From Terrirubrum sp051646285 (GTDB taxonomy: Bacteria; Pseudomonadota; Alphaproteobacteria; Rhizobiales; Beijerinckiaceae), in assembly GCA_051646285.1 (NCBI GenBank), contig JBOFCU010000001.1, positions 1 to 12,684 of the forward strand: DNA of 12,684 bases, in the 5' to 3' direction. The notes beneath the pieces are model-generated. The model worked only from the letters and a program-made list of their open reading frames with translations, searched no databases and had not been told where the DNA came from. The position numbers were made by a program, and so were the translations under genes. Positions 1-6,011 of this stretch are shown one piece after another (within the stretch, counting starts at the first letter, position 1; the number at the start of each line of letters is the position of its first letter).

Positions 1-156
1 GCATTGTCGGATTCCAAGCCGCTGCGGCGTGCCGCCCTCTTGCATAAGGTGCCTTACTACACCACACTCTCAGGCGCGATTGCTGCTGCGAAGGGCATAG
101 AAGCTTGGGGCAGTGGTGATCTGGCGGTGCGGGCCTTGCAGGATTACGCTGCCTGA
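1..156 (+). CDS. carB: Carbamoyl-phosphate synthase large subunit, C-terminal end (partial)
   Basis: Only the last 51 codons are present, entering in frame at base 1 and ending at TGA. The translation contains RRAALLHKVPYYTT, then GAIAAAKGIEAW and VRALQDYAA. These match the end of the C-terminal MGS-like allosteric domain of CarB, where 'LRRAALxxxVPYxTT' and 'AAAxAI' are strongly conserved. In E. coli this domain binds the effectors UMP, IMP and ornithine. The large subunit combines ammonia, bicarbonate and ATP to make carbamoyl phosphate for arginine and pyrimidine synthesis. The start lies outside the window. carB followed by greA is a common alphaproteobacterial order. The family assignment is secure although the piece is short; nothing can be said about the catalytic domains. 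Confidence 0.93.
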   Translation, partial: ALSDSKPLRRAALLHKVPYYTTLSGAIAAAKGIEAWGSGDLAVRALQDYAA

Positions 157-173
157 TCTGCCCTGCGGCAGAT
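156..173 (+). other. Perfect inverted repeat overlapping the carB stop codon
   Basis: ATCTGCC and GGCAGAT form a perfect 7-bp stem around a CTGC loop, beginning on the last base of the carB stop. The following bases (TGAATATC) are not a T-tract, so a classical Rho-independent terminator is doubtful. It could protect the carB mRNA 3' end or act as an attenuator before greA. A separate T7 run at 238-244 follows a loose GATGC...GCATC pairing (191-195 with 232-236) and may be the actual termination point. Both readings are inference. Confidence 0.35.
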
Positions 174-248
174 TGAATATCTTGGGTTTGGATGCTGCTG
201 CGCGTAGCGCCTGAAATGGCACACGCGGGTGGCATCCTTTTTTTGAAT

Positions 249-253
249 GAGGA
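249..253 (+). promoter_or_regulatory. Ribosome binding site that sets the greA start
   Basis: GAGGA lies four bases before the ATG at 258. Together with the conserved finger-tip residue numbering, it favours this start over the in-frame ATG at 192, which would add 22 residues unlike any GreA N terminus I know. Confidence 0.6.
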
Positions 254-257
254 CCGT

Positions 258-731
258 ATGGAACGTGTTCCGATTACAGCCGGTGGATTTGCTGCGCTGG
301 AAACCGAACTGAAGCACCGTCAGCAGGTGGAGCGCCAGCGGATTATTCAGGCGATCTCTGAAGCGCGGGCGCTTGGCGATTTGTCAGAAAATGCCGAATA
401 CCACTCCGCCAAGGAAGCGCAGTCCCACAATGAGGGGCGTATCCTTGAGCTTGAGTCGCTGATTGGCCGGGCGGAGGTGATTGATGTGTCCAAGCTTGAT
501 GGCAATACCATCATGTTTGGTGCCACGGTCACCCTGATTGATGATGACACCGAGGCCAAGAAGGTCTGGCAAATCGTCGGTGAGCCGGAGGCGGATGTGC
601 GCTCTGGCCGCGTGTCCATCACTTCACCCATCGGCCGGGCGCTGATTGGCAAGAAGGTGGGCGATGCGGTGGAGGTCCAGACACCGGGTGGCGGTAAATC
701 CTATGAAATCATGGGCATTGCCTGGAAGTGA
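258..731 (+). CDS. greA: Transcription elongation factor GreA
   Basis: GreA binds RNA polymerase through the secondary channel and stimulates cleavage of backtracked transcripts. The 157-residue product has the usual family length. Residues 1 to about 75 form the N-terminal coiled-coil finger, with GDLSENAEYHSAKEAQ at 40-55. Asp41 and Glu44 fall exactly where the catalytic acidic tip residues lie in E. coli GreA. The C-terminal FKBP-like globular domain carries ITSPIGRALIGKKVGD, a hallmark of the family. The frame stays open back to an ATG at 192, but I chose the ATG at 258: it restores Asp41/Glu44 numbering and has a GAGGA ribosome site four bases upstream. The stop is 44 bases before the next gene, so co-transcription is possible. 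Confidence 0.97.
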   Translation: MERVPITAGGFAALETELKHRQQVERQRIIQAISEARALGDLSENAEYHSAKEAQSHNEGRILELESLIGRAEVIDVSKLDGNTIMFGATVTLIDDDTEAKKVWQIVGEPEADVRSGRVSITSPIGRALIGKKVGDAVEVQTPGGGKSYEIMGIAWK

Positions 732-775
732 TCGCGTCCCCACATGAAAGGGAACGCAGGCCGGGAGTTGCAATC

Positions 776-1264
776 ATGATCCATCGCCGTTTCTTTGCAG
801 GCTTGGCCGCATCGGCCATGATGATGCCTGCCGTTGCGCTGGCCCAGCGCGCGCAGGTCCGGCCCGCCTTGGGGGTGCGTATTGATCTGGCACCGCTTCG
901 CGCCAGCGGCATGGGTGGTCCGCCACTGACTGTTATTGAGCGCGCGCTGCGCCGGGCGCTTGAGCCGGCGGCTGTGGCGCAGGGCGGTGGGTTCATCGTC
1001 CGGATCGATTCTGTGTCGCTGAGCGGTTTTGCTGGCGGTGGCAGTGCGGACCGCGGGCGCTGGAGCGGCCTTGGCTCGGGTGCGAATGATTACATGGCAG
1101 GTGAGGTGATCCGCACCGATGCGGCGGGACGGGTTGTCGCCCGTTTCCCGATGCACAACGCGCTTGCCCCCACGGGTGCGTGGTATGATCCAGCGATTGA
1201 CTTGCGCCGCCTTGATGATCTTGCGACCCATTTTGGCCAATGGGCGATCCGGCAGGCGGGCTGA
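776..1264 (+). CDS. Small exported protein of unknown function
   Basis: I do not recognise this 162-residue protein. Residues 1-23 form a typical Sec signal peptide: basic start (MIHRR), hydrophobic core, and an ALA|Q type I cleavage site near residue 23. No lipobox cysteine is present, so the product is probably soluble in the periplasm. The mature part starts with RAQVRPALGVRIDLAPL. It has a Gly-rich stretch (GFAGGGSADRGRW) and an NDYMAGEVI segment, and ends with the helical LDDLATHFGQWAIRQ. I chose ATG 776 because it opens the signal peptide and has GGGAG eight bases upstream. A GTG at 728 overlapping the greA stop would put 16 charged residues before the signal. It follows greA closely, which says little about its role. 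There are no cysteines and no visible catalytic motif. Confidence 0.75.
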   Translation: MIHRRFFAGLAASAMMMPAVALAQRAQVRPALGVRIDLAPLRASGMGGPPLTVIERALRRALEPAAVAQGGGFIVRIDSVSLSGFAGGGSADRGRWSGLGSGANDYMAGEVIRTDAAGRVVARFPMHNALAPTGAWYDPAIDLRRLDDLATHFGQWAIRQAG

Positions 1265-1268
1265 TCAC

Positions 1269-1309
1269 CGCGTCTTGTGTGCGGGATGTCCTGGATATCC
1301 ACGGGACGC
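1269..1309 (+). terminator. Possible terminator-like dyad between convergent genes
   Basis: The gap between the exported-protein gene and the lrp 3' end holds nested inverted repeats: GCGTC (1270-1274) with GACGC (1305-1309), GTCC (1288-1291) with GGAC (1304-1307), and the perfect palindrome TGGATATCCA (1292-1301). There is no T-tract on either strand. It may serve as a shared bidirectional end structure; this is weakly supported. Confidence 0.25.
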
Positions 1310-1333
1310 CATGCAGTGAGACGGGGTGCAGCC

Positions 1334-1801
1334 TTACGGGGTGAACGGCACCATTGGCTCGTCTTTCACCGGTTCAAGCGCCAGTGCGGTGCGCACATTG
1401 CGCACATTGGGTGTCGCTGTCAGTTCCGACACGAAATTCTGGAAAGCGCGCAGGTCAGGTGCGACGCATTTCAGCATGAAATCAATATCGCCGGAGAGTG
1501 ACCAGCATTCCCGCACCATGGGCCAGGCGCGCACGCGGGCGCTGAAGGATTTCAGCTCCTGCCCGGCCTGACTGGCAAGCTGCACCATGGCAAAGCAGGT
1601 GATCTCATGGCCCAGTTTTTTCTGGTCGAGCATGGCCCTGTAGCCGGTGATGTAGCCTGCCTCTTCCAGTGCCCGGACCCGGCGCAGGCATGGCGGCGGG
1701 GAAATGCCGACACGGGCAGCAAGATCGACGTTGGTCATGCGGCCATCAGCCTGCAATTCCCGCAAAATCGCAATATCAATGGCGTCGAGACCGGAGCGCA
1801 C
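1334..1801 (-). CDS. Lrp/AsnC-family transcriptional regulator
   Basis: This 155-residue protein has the full two-domain Lrp architecture. An N-terminal winged helix-turn-helix covers about residues 5-55 (DIAILRELQADGR, then LAARVGISPPPCLRRVRALEEAGYI). A C-terminal RAM ligand-binding/oligomerisation domain covers about 62-145 and contains SGDIDFML at 103-110, the usual glycine-acid effector-pocket motif. The tail VKDEPMVPF is common in alphaproteobacterial members. The start is a GTG with AAGGA six bases upstream. It is transcribed away from the ELM1-family gene and trxB across a very short AT-rich gap, so autoregulation and control of the divergent genes are plausible. In E. coli, lrp and trxB are also divergent neighbours. 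The effector, probably an amino acid, cannot be read from the sequence, so I do not assign the symbol lrp firmly. Confidence 0.93.
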   Translation of the reverse strand: MRSGLDAIDIAILRELQADGRMTNVDLAARVGISPPPCLRRVRALEEAGYITGYRAMLDQKKLGHEITCFAMVQLASQAGQELKSFSARVRAWPMVRECWSLSGDIDFMLKCVAPDLRAFQNFVSELTATPNVRNVRTALALEPVKDEPMVPFTP

Positions 1802-1847
1802 GCGAAGTCCTTTGTAATTTTATTTCAATGTGTTTAAGCCGCTCTCC
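1802..1847. promoter_or_regulatory. Short AT-rich divergent promoter region (Lrp-type gene / ELM1-family gene)
   Basis: About 46 bases separate the two divergent starts. The core TTTGTAATTTTATTTCAATG (1811-1830) is far more AT-rich than its surroundings. The AAGGA ribosome site for the leftward regulator gene lies at 1808-1812. No good ribosome site precedes either possible start of the rightward gene, so a leaderless or weakly led transcript is possible. Lrp-family proteins prefer AT-rich DNA, which makes this a natural operator, but no specific operator sequence is claimed. Confidence 0.45.
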
Positions 1848-2861
1848 ATGCACTCACAAGACAAACCATCCCGCTCTCCACCTCCAACTGTCTGGGTCGT
1901 CACGGACGGCAAAGCTGGTGATGAGGGGCAATGTGCCGGTGTCGCCGATGCGATGGGCACCGCGCCGGTGCTCAAGCGCATCGCGCCACGCCCGCCCTTT
2001 GCATGGTTTTTGCCCTATGGGCCGGTGGATCCGCGAGAATCGCCGGGTGCACCCGGCAGCCCGCTGCAGCCGCCATGGCCAGACATCGTCATCACCTCCG
2101 GCCGCCGTGCCGTGAAATATGGCCGGGCCATCAAACAGGCATCCCAAGGGCGGACATTCAGCGTCATTCTGAAAGACCCGCGCGCGGGCAGCGGGCTGGC
2201 TGATTTCATCTGGGTGCCGGCCCATGACAAGCTGCGTGGCGATAATGTGCTGGTGACGCTGACCTCGCCGCACCGCATTTCGGCTGACAGGCTGGCGCAG
2301 GCCAAATCTGCCATGCCCGCCTTTGTCCAGGGCCTGCCGTCCGGCCCGCGCGCCGCAGTTCTGGTTGGCGGCGATTCGCGCCATTATACCTTCACGGATG
2401 ATGCCATCCGCGCCTTTGCCGAACGTCTGGCCGTGCTGGCCGGATCAGGCGTCGCCCTGATGGGCACCCTGTCGCGGCGCACGCCGCCGGCACTCGCCGT
2501 CACGGTCAAGCATGTGTTCGCACACCATGGCGGCTGGCTGTGGGACGGCACGGGCGATAATCCGCTCATTCCCCTGCTTGCCCATGCCGATGCGGTGATC
2601 GTCACCGCCGACAGTGTGAATATGGTCGGTGAAGCCGCAGCCACGGGCAAGCCGGTGCTGGTGTTTGAGCCGCCAGCCGGCAAGGGGCGGAGTGGACATC
2701 GCAAGATTGTCACGTTTCTCTCCGCACTTCGTGAACAGGGAATCGTTCACAATTTTTCAGGCCGCCTTGAAGGCACACCCTACCACCCCTTAGATGCAAC
2801 ACCTGTGATCGCCACCGCGATCCTCGACCGTTTCGCTGCATTTCGCCGGAGGCATCCGTGA
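1848..2861 (+). CDS. ELM1-family protein (DUF1022, mitochondrial-fission ELM1-like)
   Basis: The 337-residue product matches the bacterial ELM1 family, named after the plant protein ELM1 that recruits a dynamin to mitochondria. Family signatures in order are VVTDGKAGDEGQ (17-28), ITSGRRAVKYG (82-92), ILKDPR (107-112), LVGGDSRHY (172-180), LSRRTPP (208-214), GDNPL (236-240) and TADSVNMVGEAAATGKPV (253-270). The late part resembles the nucleotide-sugar binding half of GT-B glycosyltransferases, so an envelope-sugar role is possible but unproven. No signal peptide or membrane segment is visible. I chose ATG 1848 over GTG 1830; neither has a clear ribosome site. The stop overlaps the trxB start (GTGA), which indicates translational coupling. 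Its biochemical role in bacteria is not established. Confidence 0.9.
   Translation: MHSQDKPSRSPPPTVWVVTDGKAGDEGQCAGVADAMGTAPVLKRIAPRPPFAWFLPYGPVDPRESPGAPGSPLQPPWPDIVITSGRRAVKYGRAIKQASQGRTFSVILKDPRAGSGLADFIWVPAHDKLRGDNVLVTLTSPHRISADRLAQAKSAMPAFVQGLPSGPRAAVLVGGDSRHYTFTDDAIRAFAERLAVLAGSGVALMGTLSRRTPPALAVTVKHVFAHHGGWLWDGTGDNPLIPLLAHADAVIVTADSVNMVGEAAATGKPVLVFEPPAGKGRSGHRKIVTFLSALREQGIVHNFSGRLEGTPYHPLDATPVIATAILDRFAAFRRRHP
2848..2852 (+). promoter_or_regulatory. Ribosome binding site for the overlapped trxB GTG start
   Basis: GGAGG inside the last codons of the upstream gene, five bases from the GTG, supports initiation at this non-ATG codon rather than at a later one. Confidence 0.65.
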
Positions 2862-3841
2862 CCACATCCCAGATTCATACACGGCACGAAAAGCTGATCA
2901 TCGTCGGCTCTGGCCCGGCGGGGTATACCGCTGCCATTTATGCGGCACGGGCGATGCTGAAGCCGGTGCTGATTGCCGGATTCGAGCAGGGCGGCCAGTT
3001 GATGATCACCACGGATGTGGAAAATTATCCGGGCTTCGCTGCGGCTGTGCAGGGTCCATGGCTGATGGAGCAGATGAAAGCGCAGGCCGAACATGTCGGC
3101 ACGGAGATGATCAACGACTATATTGTTTCAACCGATCTCACCCGCCGGCCTTTTACGCTGACGGCCGATTCCGGCACGATTTACACCTGTGATGCGCTGA
3201 TCATTGCCACGGGTGCCAAGGCGAAATGGCTTGGCATACCCTCGGAAGAAAAATTCAAGGGCTTTGGCGTTTCTGCCTGTGCCACCTGCGATGGTTTTTT
3301 CTTCCGTAACAAGGAGGTGCTGGTTGTCGGCGGCGGCAATTCTGCCGTTGAGGAATCGCTCTATCTCGCCAATATCGCATCCAAGGTCACGGTCGTGCAC
3401 CGGCGCGATGCGTTCAAATCCGAAAAGATTTTGCAGGAGCGCCTTTTTGCCAATCCCAAGATTGAAGTGGTGTGGGATTCGGCGATTGACGAAATTCTTG
3501 GCACCGAGCAACCGCTGGGTGTCACGCATGTGCGACTGAAAAACGTCAAGTCAGGCGCAACGCAGGAACGCAAGGTGGATGGGGTGTTTGTCGCCATTGG
3601 CCATGCCCCGGCGACCGACCTGATCAAGGGGCAGCTTCAGATGAAGCCGAACGGCTATATCTGGACGGCGCCGGATTCGACCGCGACCAATATCGAAGGC
3701 GTTTATGCGGCTGGTGACGTGACCGATGATATTTACCGGCAAGCCGTCACTGCCGCCGGCATGGGCTGCATGGCCGCTTTGGAGGCCGAGCGCTGGCTGG
3801 CCATGCAGGAAGCCAAGCATGCAAAAATTGCTGCGGAGTGA
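2858..3841 (+). CDS. trxB: Thioredoxin-disulfide reductase
   Basis: This flavoenzyme passes electrons from NADPH through FAD to thioredoxin in the cytoplasm. The 327-residue length is normal for the low-molecular-weight class. The FAD-binding GSGPAG lies at 17-22, with GGQLMITTDVENYPGF at 45-60. The redox pair is Cys141/Cys144 in ACATCDGFF. The NADPH Rossmann motif GGGNSA is at 158-163, with HRRDAFKSEK (181-190) placed to read the NADPH 2'-phosphate. The second FAD motif YAAGDVTDD is at 283-291, followed by RQAVTAAGMGCMAA. The start is a GTG overlapping the preceding stop by four bases, with a strong GGAGG five bases upstream. It is probably co-transcribed with the ELM1-family gene and may be influenced by the divergent Lrp-type regulator. 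Nothing essential is missing. Confidence 0.97.
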   Translation: MTTSQIHTRHEKLIIVGSGPAGYTAAIYAARAMLKPVLIAGFEQGGQLMITTDVENYPGFAAAVQGPWLMEQMKAQAEHVGTEMINDYIVSTDLTRRPFTLTADSGTIYTCDALIIATGAKAKWLGIPSEEKFKGFGVSACATCDGFFFRNKEVLVVGGGNSAVEESLYLANIASKVTVVHRRDAFKSEKILQERLFANPKIEVVWDSAIDEILGTEQPLGVTHVRLKNVKSGATQERKVDGVFVAIGHAPATDLIKGQLQMKPNGYIWTAPDSTATNIEGVYAAGDVTDDIYRQAVTAAGMGCMAALEAERWLAMQEAKHAKIAAE

Positions 3842-3860
3842 GTCAGGCTCAATGAAGTGC

Positions 3861-3883
3861 ATGGCCGGACTCGTCCCGGCCAT
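3861..3883. repeat. REP-like palindrome (ATGGCCGG / CCGGCCAT)
   Basis: A perfect 8-bp inverted repeat surrounds the seven-base spacer ACTCGTC, 19 bases after the trxB stop. The pattern 'ATGGCCGG-CTxGTC-CCGGCCAT' is a very common dispersed intergenic palindrome in many alphaproteobacterial genomes, as far as I recall. No T-tract follows, so it is more likely a repeat element or mRNA-end stabiliser than an intrinsic terminator. Confidence 0.65.
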
Positions 3884-3913
3884 AACGTCTTTCACGATAC
3901 GCAAGCTGATGAA

Positions 3914-3944
3914 ACGCGACGCGCTCGTGCGTACAGGTGTTTTT
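3914..3944 (+). terminator. Possible Rho-independent terminator after trxB
   Basis: ACGCGACG and CGTGCGT pair as a 7-bp stem with one bulged G around a CGCT loop (3914-3932). A T5 run follows at 3940-3944 after a seven-base spacer. The spacer is long for a classical terminator, so this is a modest candidate for ending the ELM1-family/trxB transcript. Confidence 0.35.
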
Positions 3945-3949
3945 CGAAT

Positions 3950-5365
3950 TTATTGCCGGACGTGATCCGGCATCCTGAACGGCCTCTCGCGCTCAAAGGC
4001 GCGGGCCGCCTGCAAGACACGATCGTCCCGCATTTTGGGCGCAACAATTTGCAGACCAACCGGCAAGCCATCTGCGGTAAAGCCGCACGGCACCGATGCT
4101 GCCGGTTGCTGTGTGAGATTGAACGGGTAAGTATATTCGCTCCAGCTGACCCATGCCAAGGGCCCGCTGCGTGCCTTGAAATTCACTGGCACATCGCGGC
4201 CCACATCAAAGGCTGTTACCGGCATCATGGGCGTCAGCAGCAGATCATATCTGGCGTGAAACTGATTCATCACATCCACAAGCGCGCCGCGCCCGGAGGC
4301 AAAGGCGTTGACGAAACGGTTGAGATCCATCTTTTCCGCTGCTTCCAGCACGGCGCGAAAACCGGGATCCAGTTCGGCGCGCTGCTGGGCTGAAAATTCT
4401 TTCGCTGCGACAGATGAGCCTGCAAACCACATGGCTTCAAGACTATCGTAAGGGTCGGAAAATCCCGGATCAACCTCTTCCACAATCGCGCCGGCATCGG
4501 CAAAAACTCCGACGGCATTATCCACAATGCGGCCAATTTCCGGATCGAGATTCTGAATATAGCCAAGCGTGCGGCTGTACCCAATGCGCAGGCCCTTGAC
4601 GCCCTTTTCCAAATCGCTGGTGTAATCACCGGCAGGCGCATTCCACGCGAGGTGATCGCGCAGGTCAGGTGAGGAAATGACGTTCATCATGATGGCAGCA
4701 TCGCCCACATTGCGCGTCAGCGGGCCATGGTGCGACAGCACGGTGAAACTGGAGGCCGGATGCGAAGGCACACGGCCATAGGTCGGCTTGATACCGAAAA
4801 CCCCTGTAAAGGCAGCAGGAATACGAATAGAACCGGCCCCATCGGTGCCAATGTGCAGGGCGCCAATGGATAAGGCCGCTGCGGCTGCTGCACCGCCGGA
4901 TGAGCCGCCCGTGGTGCGATTGCGATTCCACGGGTTGCGGGTGATGCCGGTCAGCGGCGAGTTGCAATGGCCGATCCAGCCAAATTCGGGCATTGTCGTG
5001 CGGCCCAGAAAGACCGCACCTGCTTCCGCCATCGCTTTCGGGCCAGATGCCTCAATGGGAAATGGCGCGGCGCTCGTGCCGCGTGAGCCAAGACGGCGCG
5101 GCAAACCCTTTTGCGGAATATTATCTTTGACCGTCACGGGTATGCCATCAAGCACTCCCATCGGCTCATTTCTGAACCAGCGTGCCTCTGAAGCTTTTGC
5201 CTGCGCCAGCGCGGTGTCGCGCGTCACGAGGCAAAAGGCATTGATGTCTTTTTCAAAACGGTCGAGCCGTGCATAGCAGGCTTCAGCGACATCGACAGGC
5301 GAGACAGTTTTCGCGCGAAATGCCACGCGCATATCTGCCACCGATAACAGCGCGGGATCACCCAT
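3950..5365 (-). CDS. Amidase-signature family amidohydrolase
   Basis: The 471-residue protein belongs to the amidase signature family (GatA, fatty-acid amide hydrolase, malonamidase). These enzymes hydrolyse carboxamides with a Ser-cisSer-Lys triad. All three residues are visible: Lys80 in VTVKDN, Ser155 in TGGSSGGAA, and nucleophile Ser179 in TDGAGSIRIPA. Their 75- and 24-residue spacings equal those of fatty-acid amide hydrolase. A small-residue signature runs from about 150 to 200 and ends in FGIKPTYGRVP. There is no signal peptide, so it acts in the cytoplasm. The start ATG has GAGG seven bases upstream. The gene begins 22 bases after ureE ends, so the two are probably co-transcribed. The substrate cannot be read from sequence. 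A GatA role is unlikely because no gatB or gatC lies nearby. The last residues (MPDHVRQ) come from a REP-like palindrome. Confidence 0.93.
   Translation of the reverse strand: MGDPALLSVADMRVAFRAKTVSPVDVAEACYARLDRFEKDINAFCLVTRDTALAQAKASEARWFRNEPMGVLDGIPVTVKDNIPQKGLPRRLGSRGTSAAPFPIEASGPKAMAEAGAVFLGRTTMPEFGWIGHCNSPLTGITRNPWNRNRTTGGSSGGAAAAAALSIGALHIGTDGAGSIRIPAAFTGVFGIKPTYGRVPSHPASSFTVLSHHGPLTRNVGDAAIMMNVISSPDLRDHLAWNAPAGDYTSDLEKGVKGLRIGYSRTLGYIQNLDPEIGRIVDNAVGVFADAGAIVEEVDPGFSDPYDSLEAMWFAGSSVAAKEFSAQQRAELDPGFRAVLEAAEKMDLNRFVNAFASGRGALVDVMNQFHARYDLLLTPMMPVTAFDVGRDVPVNFKARSGPLAWVSWSEYTYPFNLTQQPAASVPCGFTADGLPVGLQIVAPKMRDDRVLQAARAFERERPFRMPDHVRQ
3954..3972. repeat. REP-like palindrome forming the 3' end of the amidase gene
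   Basis: TGCCGGA and TCCGGCA form a perfect 7-bp inverted repeat around CGTGA. It has the typical alphaproteobacterial form 'TGCCGGATCA..TCCGGCA'. On the leftward strand it encodes the last residues MPDHVRQ of the amidase, so the element lies inside the coding region and reaches almost to the stop. It is the second such palindrome within about 110 bases. Confidence 0.65.
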
Positions 5366-5387
5366 CGCGTAGCCTCTTTTTCAAGCG

Positions 5388-5945
5388 TCAGGATTTGTGG
5401 CCATGATCGTGGTGGGCGTGATCATGGCTGTGGTCATGCTTGTGGCCATGGTGATGATCGTGCGCATGATGGCCGTGATCGTGGGCATGATCATGCCCGC
5501 AATGCGGACCATGCACATGGGCTTCCTGCTCCGGTGAAAAACCGCGCGTTTGTGCTGTCACCGTCATGCCGATGCTGCGCAGCATTTCCTCAATGTTGGC
5601 GTCACGGCGGATCAGCAACCCCTCATCCGTCATTTCGACCAGTGCGTGATGGCTGCCGAGATTCCATGCGGCGCGCATCATCCGCGTGGCATTGGTGCTC
5701 GACACCAGCGCCAATTCTTCCGATGCGGCCTTGACCAAAACCAGCGTGCCATCATCGAGCTTGAATGCATCGCCATCGCGCAAGCCGGGTGCCTGCGGCA
5801 AATCAACATCAAGATGCAGCCCTTTTTCGCCATGCACATGCAGATGCGTGGCCTGGCGCTGGGCGTGATCCAGCACGACCGTATCGATTATTTTATCGGC
5901 TTTGACAGCGGCTTTGCGAACAAGGCCTGAAGCGCGCGCGTGCAT
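5388..5945 (-). CDS. ureE: Urease accessory nickel chaperone UreE with a very His-rich tail
   Basis: UreE delivers nickel to the UreDFG-apo-urease complex. The 185-residue product has an N-terminal peptide-binding-like domain (about 15-75, with QATHLHVHGEKG at 31-42). Its metal-binding domain has WNLGSHHALVEM at 94-105, where His100 aligns with the conserved dimer-interface nickel ligand (His96 in Klebsiella UreE), and EEMLRSIGMTV at 119-129. The last 43 residues hold 22 histidines in HxH and HDH arrays starting at HVHGPHCGHDH. I chose ATG 5945 because AGGA lies seven bases upstream; an ATG five codons earlier lacks one. It sits 66 bases after glk and just before the amidase. No urease structural or other accessory gene is in the window, which is unusual, so a general nickel-buffer role is an alternative. 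Confidence 0.85.
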   Translation of the reverse strand: MHARASGLVRKAAVKADKIIDTVVLDHAQRQATHLHVHGEKGLHLDVDLPQAPGLRDGDAFKLDDGTLVLVKAASEELALVSSTNATRMMRAAWNLGSHHALVEMTDEGLLIRRDANIEEMLRSIGMTVTAQTRGFSPEQEAHVHGPHCGHDHAHDHGHHAHDHHHGHKHDHSHDHAHHDHGHKS

Positions 5946-6011
5946 TGTGGAATCCTGCATGAAGTGGTGTTGATGAACCTTATCGCATCCGCAAATGATC
6001 TGCCAATGGCG

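Noticed and set aside
701..1240. Leftward open frame (179 codons) opposite the small exported protein
   Set aside because: Its translation is dominated by Arg, His and Pro, typical of an antisense shadow in GC-rich DNA. The opposite strand has a proper signal peptide and ribosome site.
5388..5520. Short repeated CATGATC/GTGGTCATG-like DNA, considered as a CRISPR or minisatellite
   Set aside because: The pattern is simply His/Asp codons of the UreE tail. There are no uniform repeat units or unique spacers.
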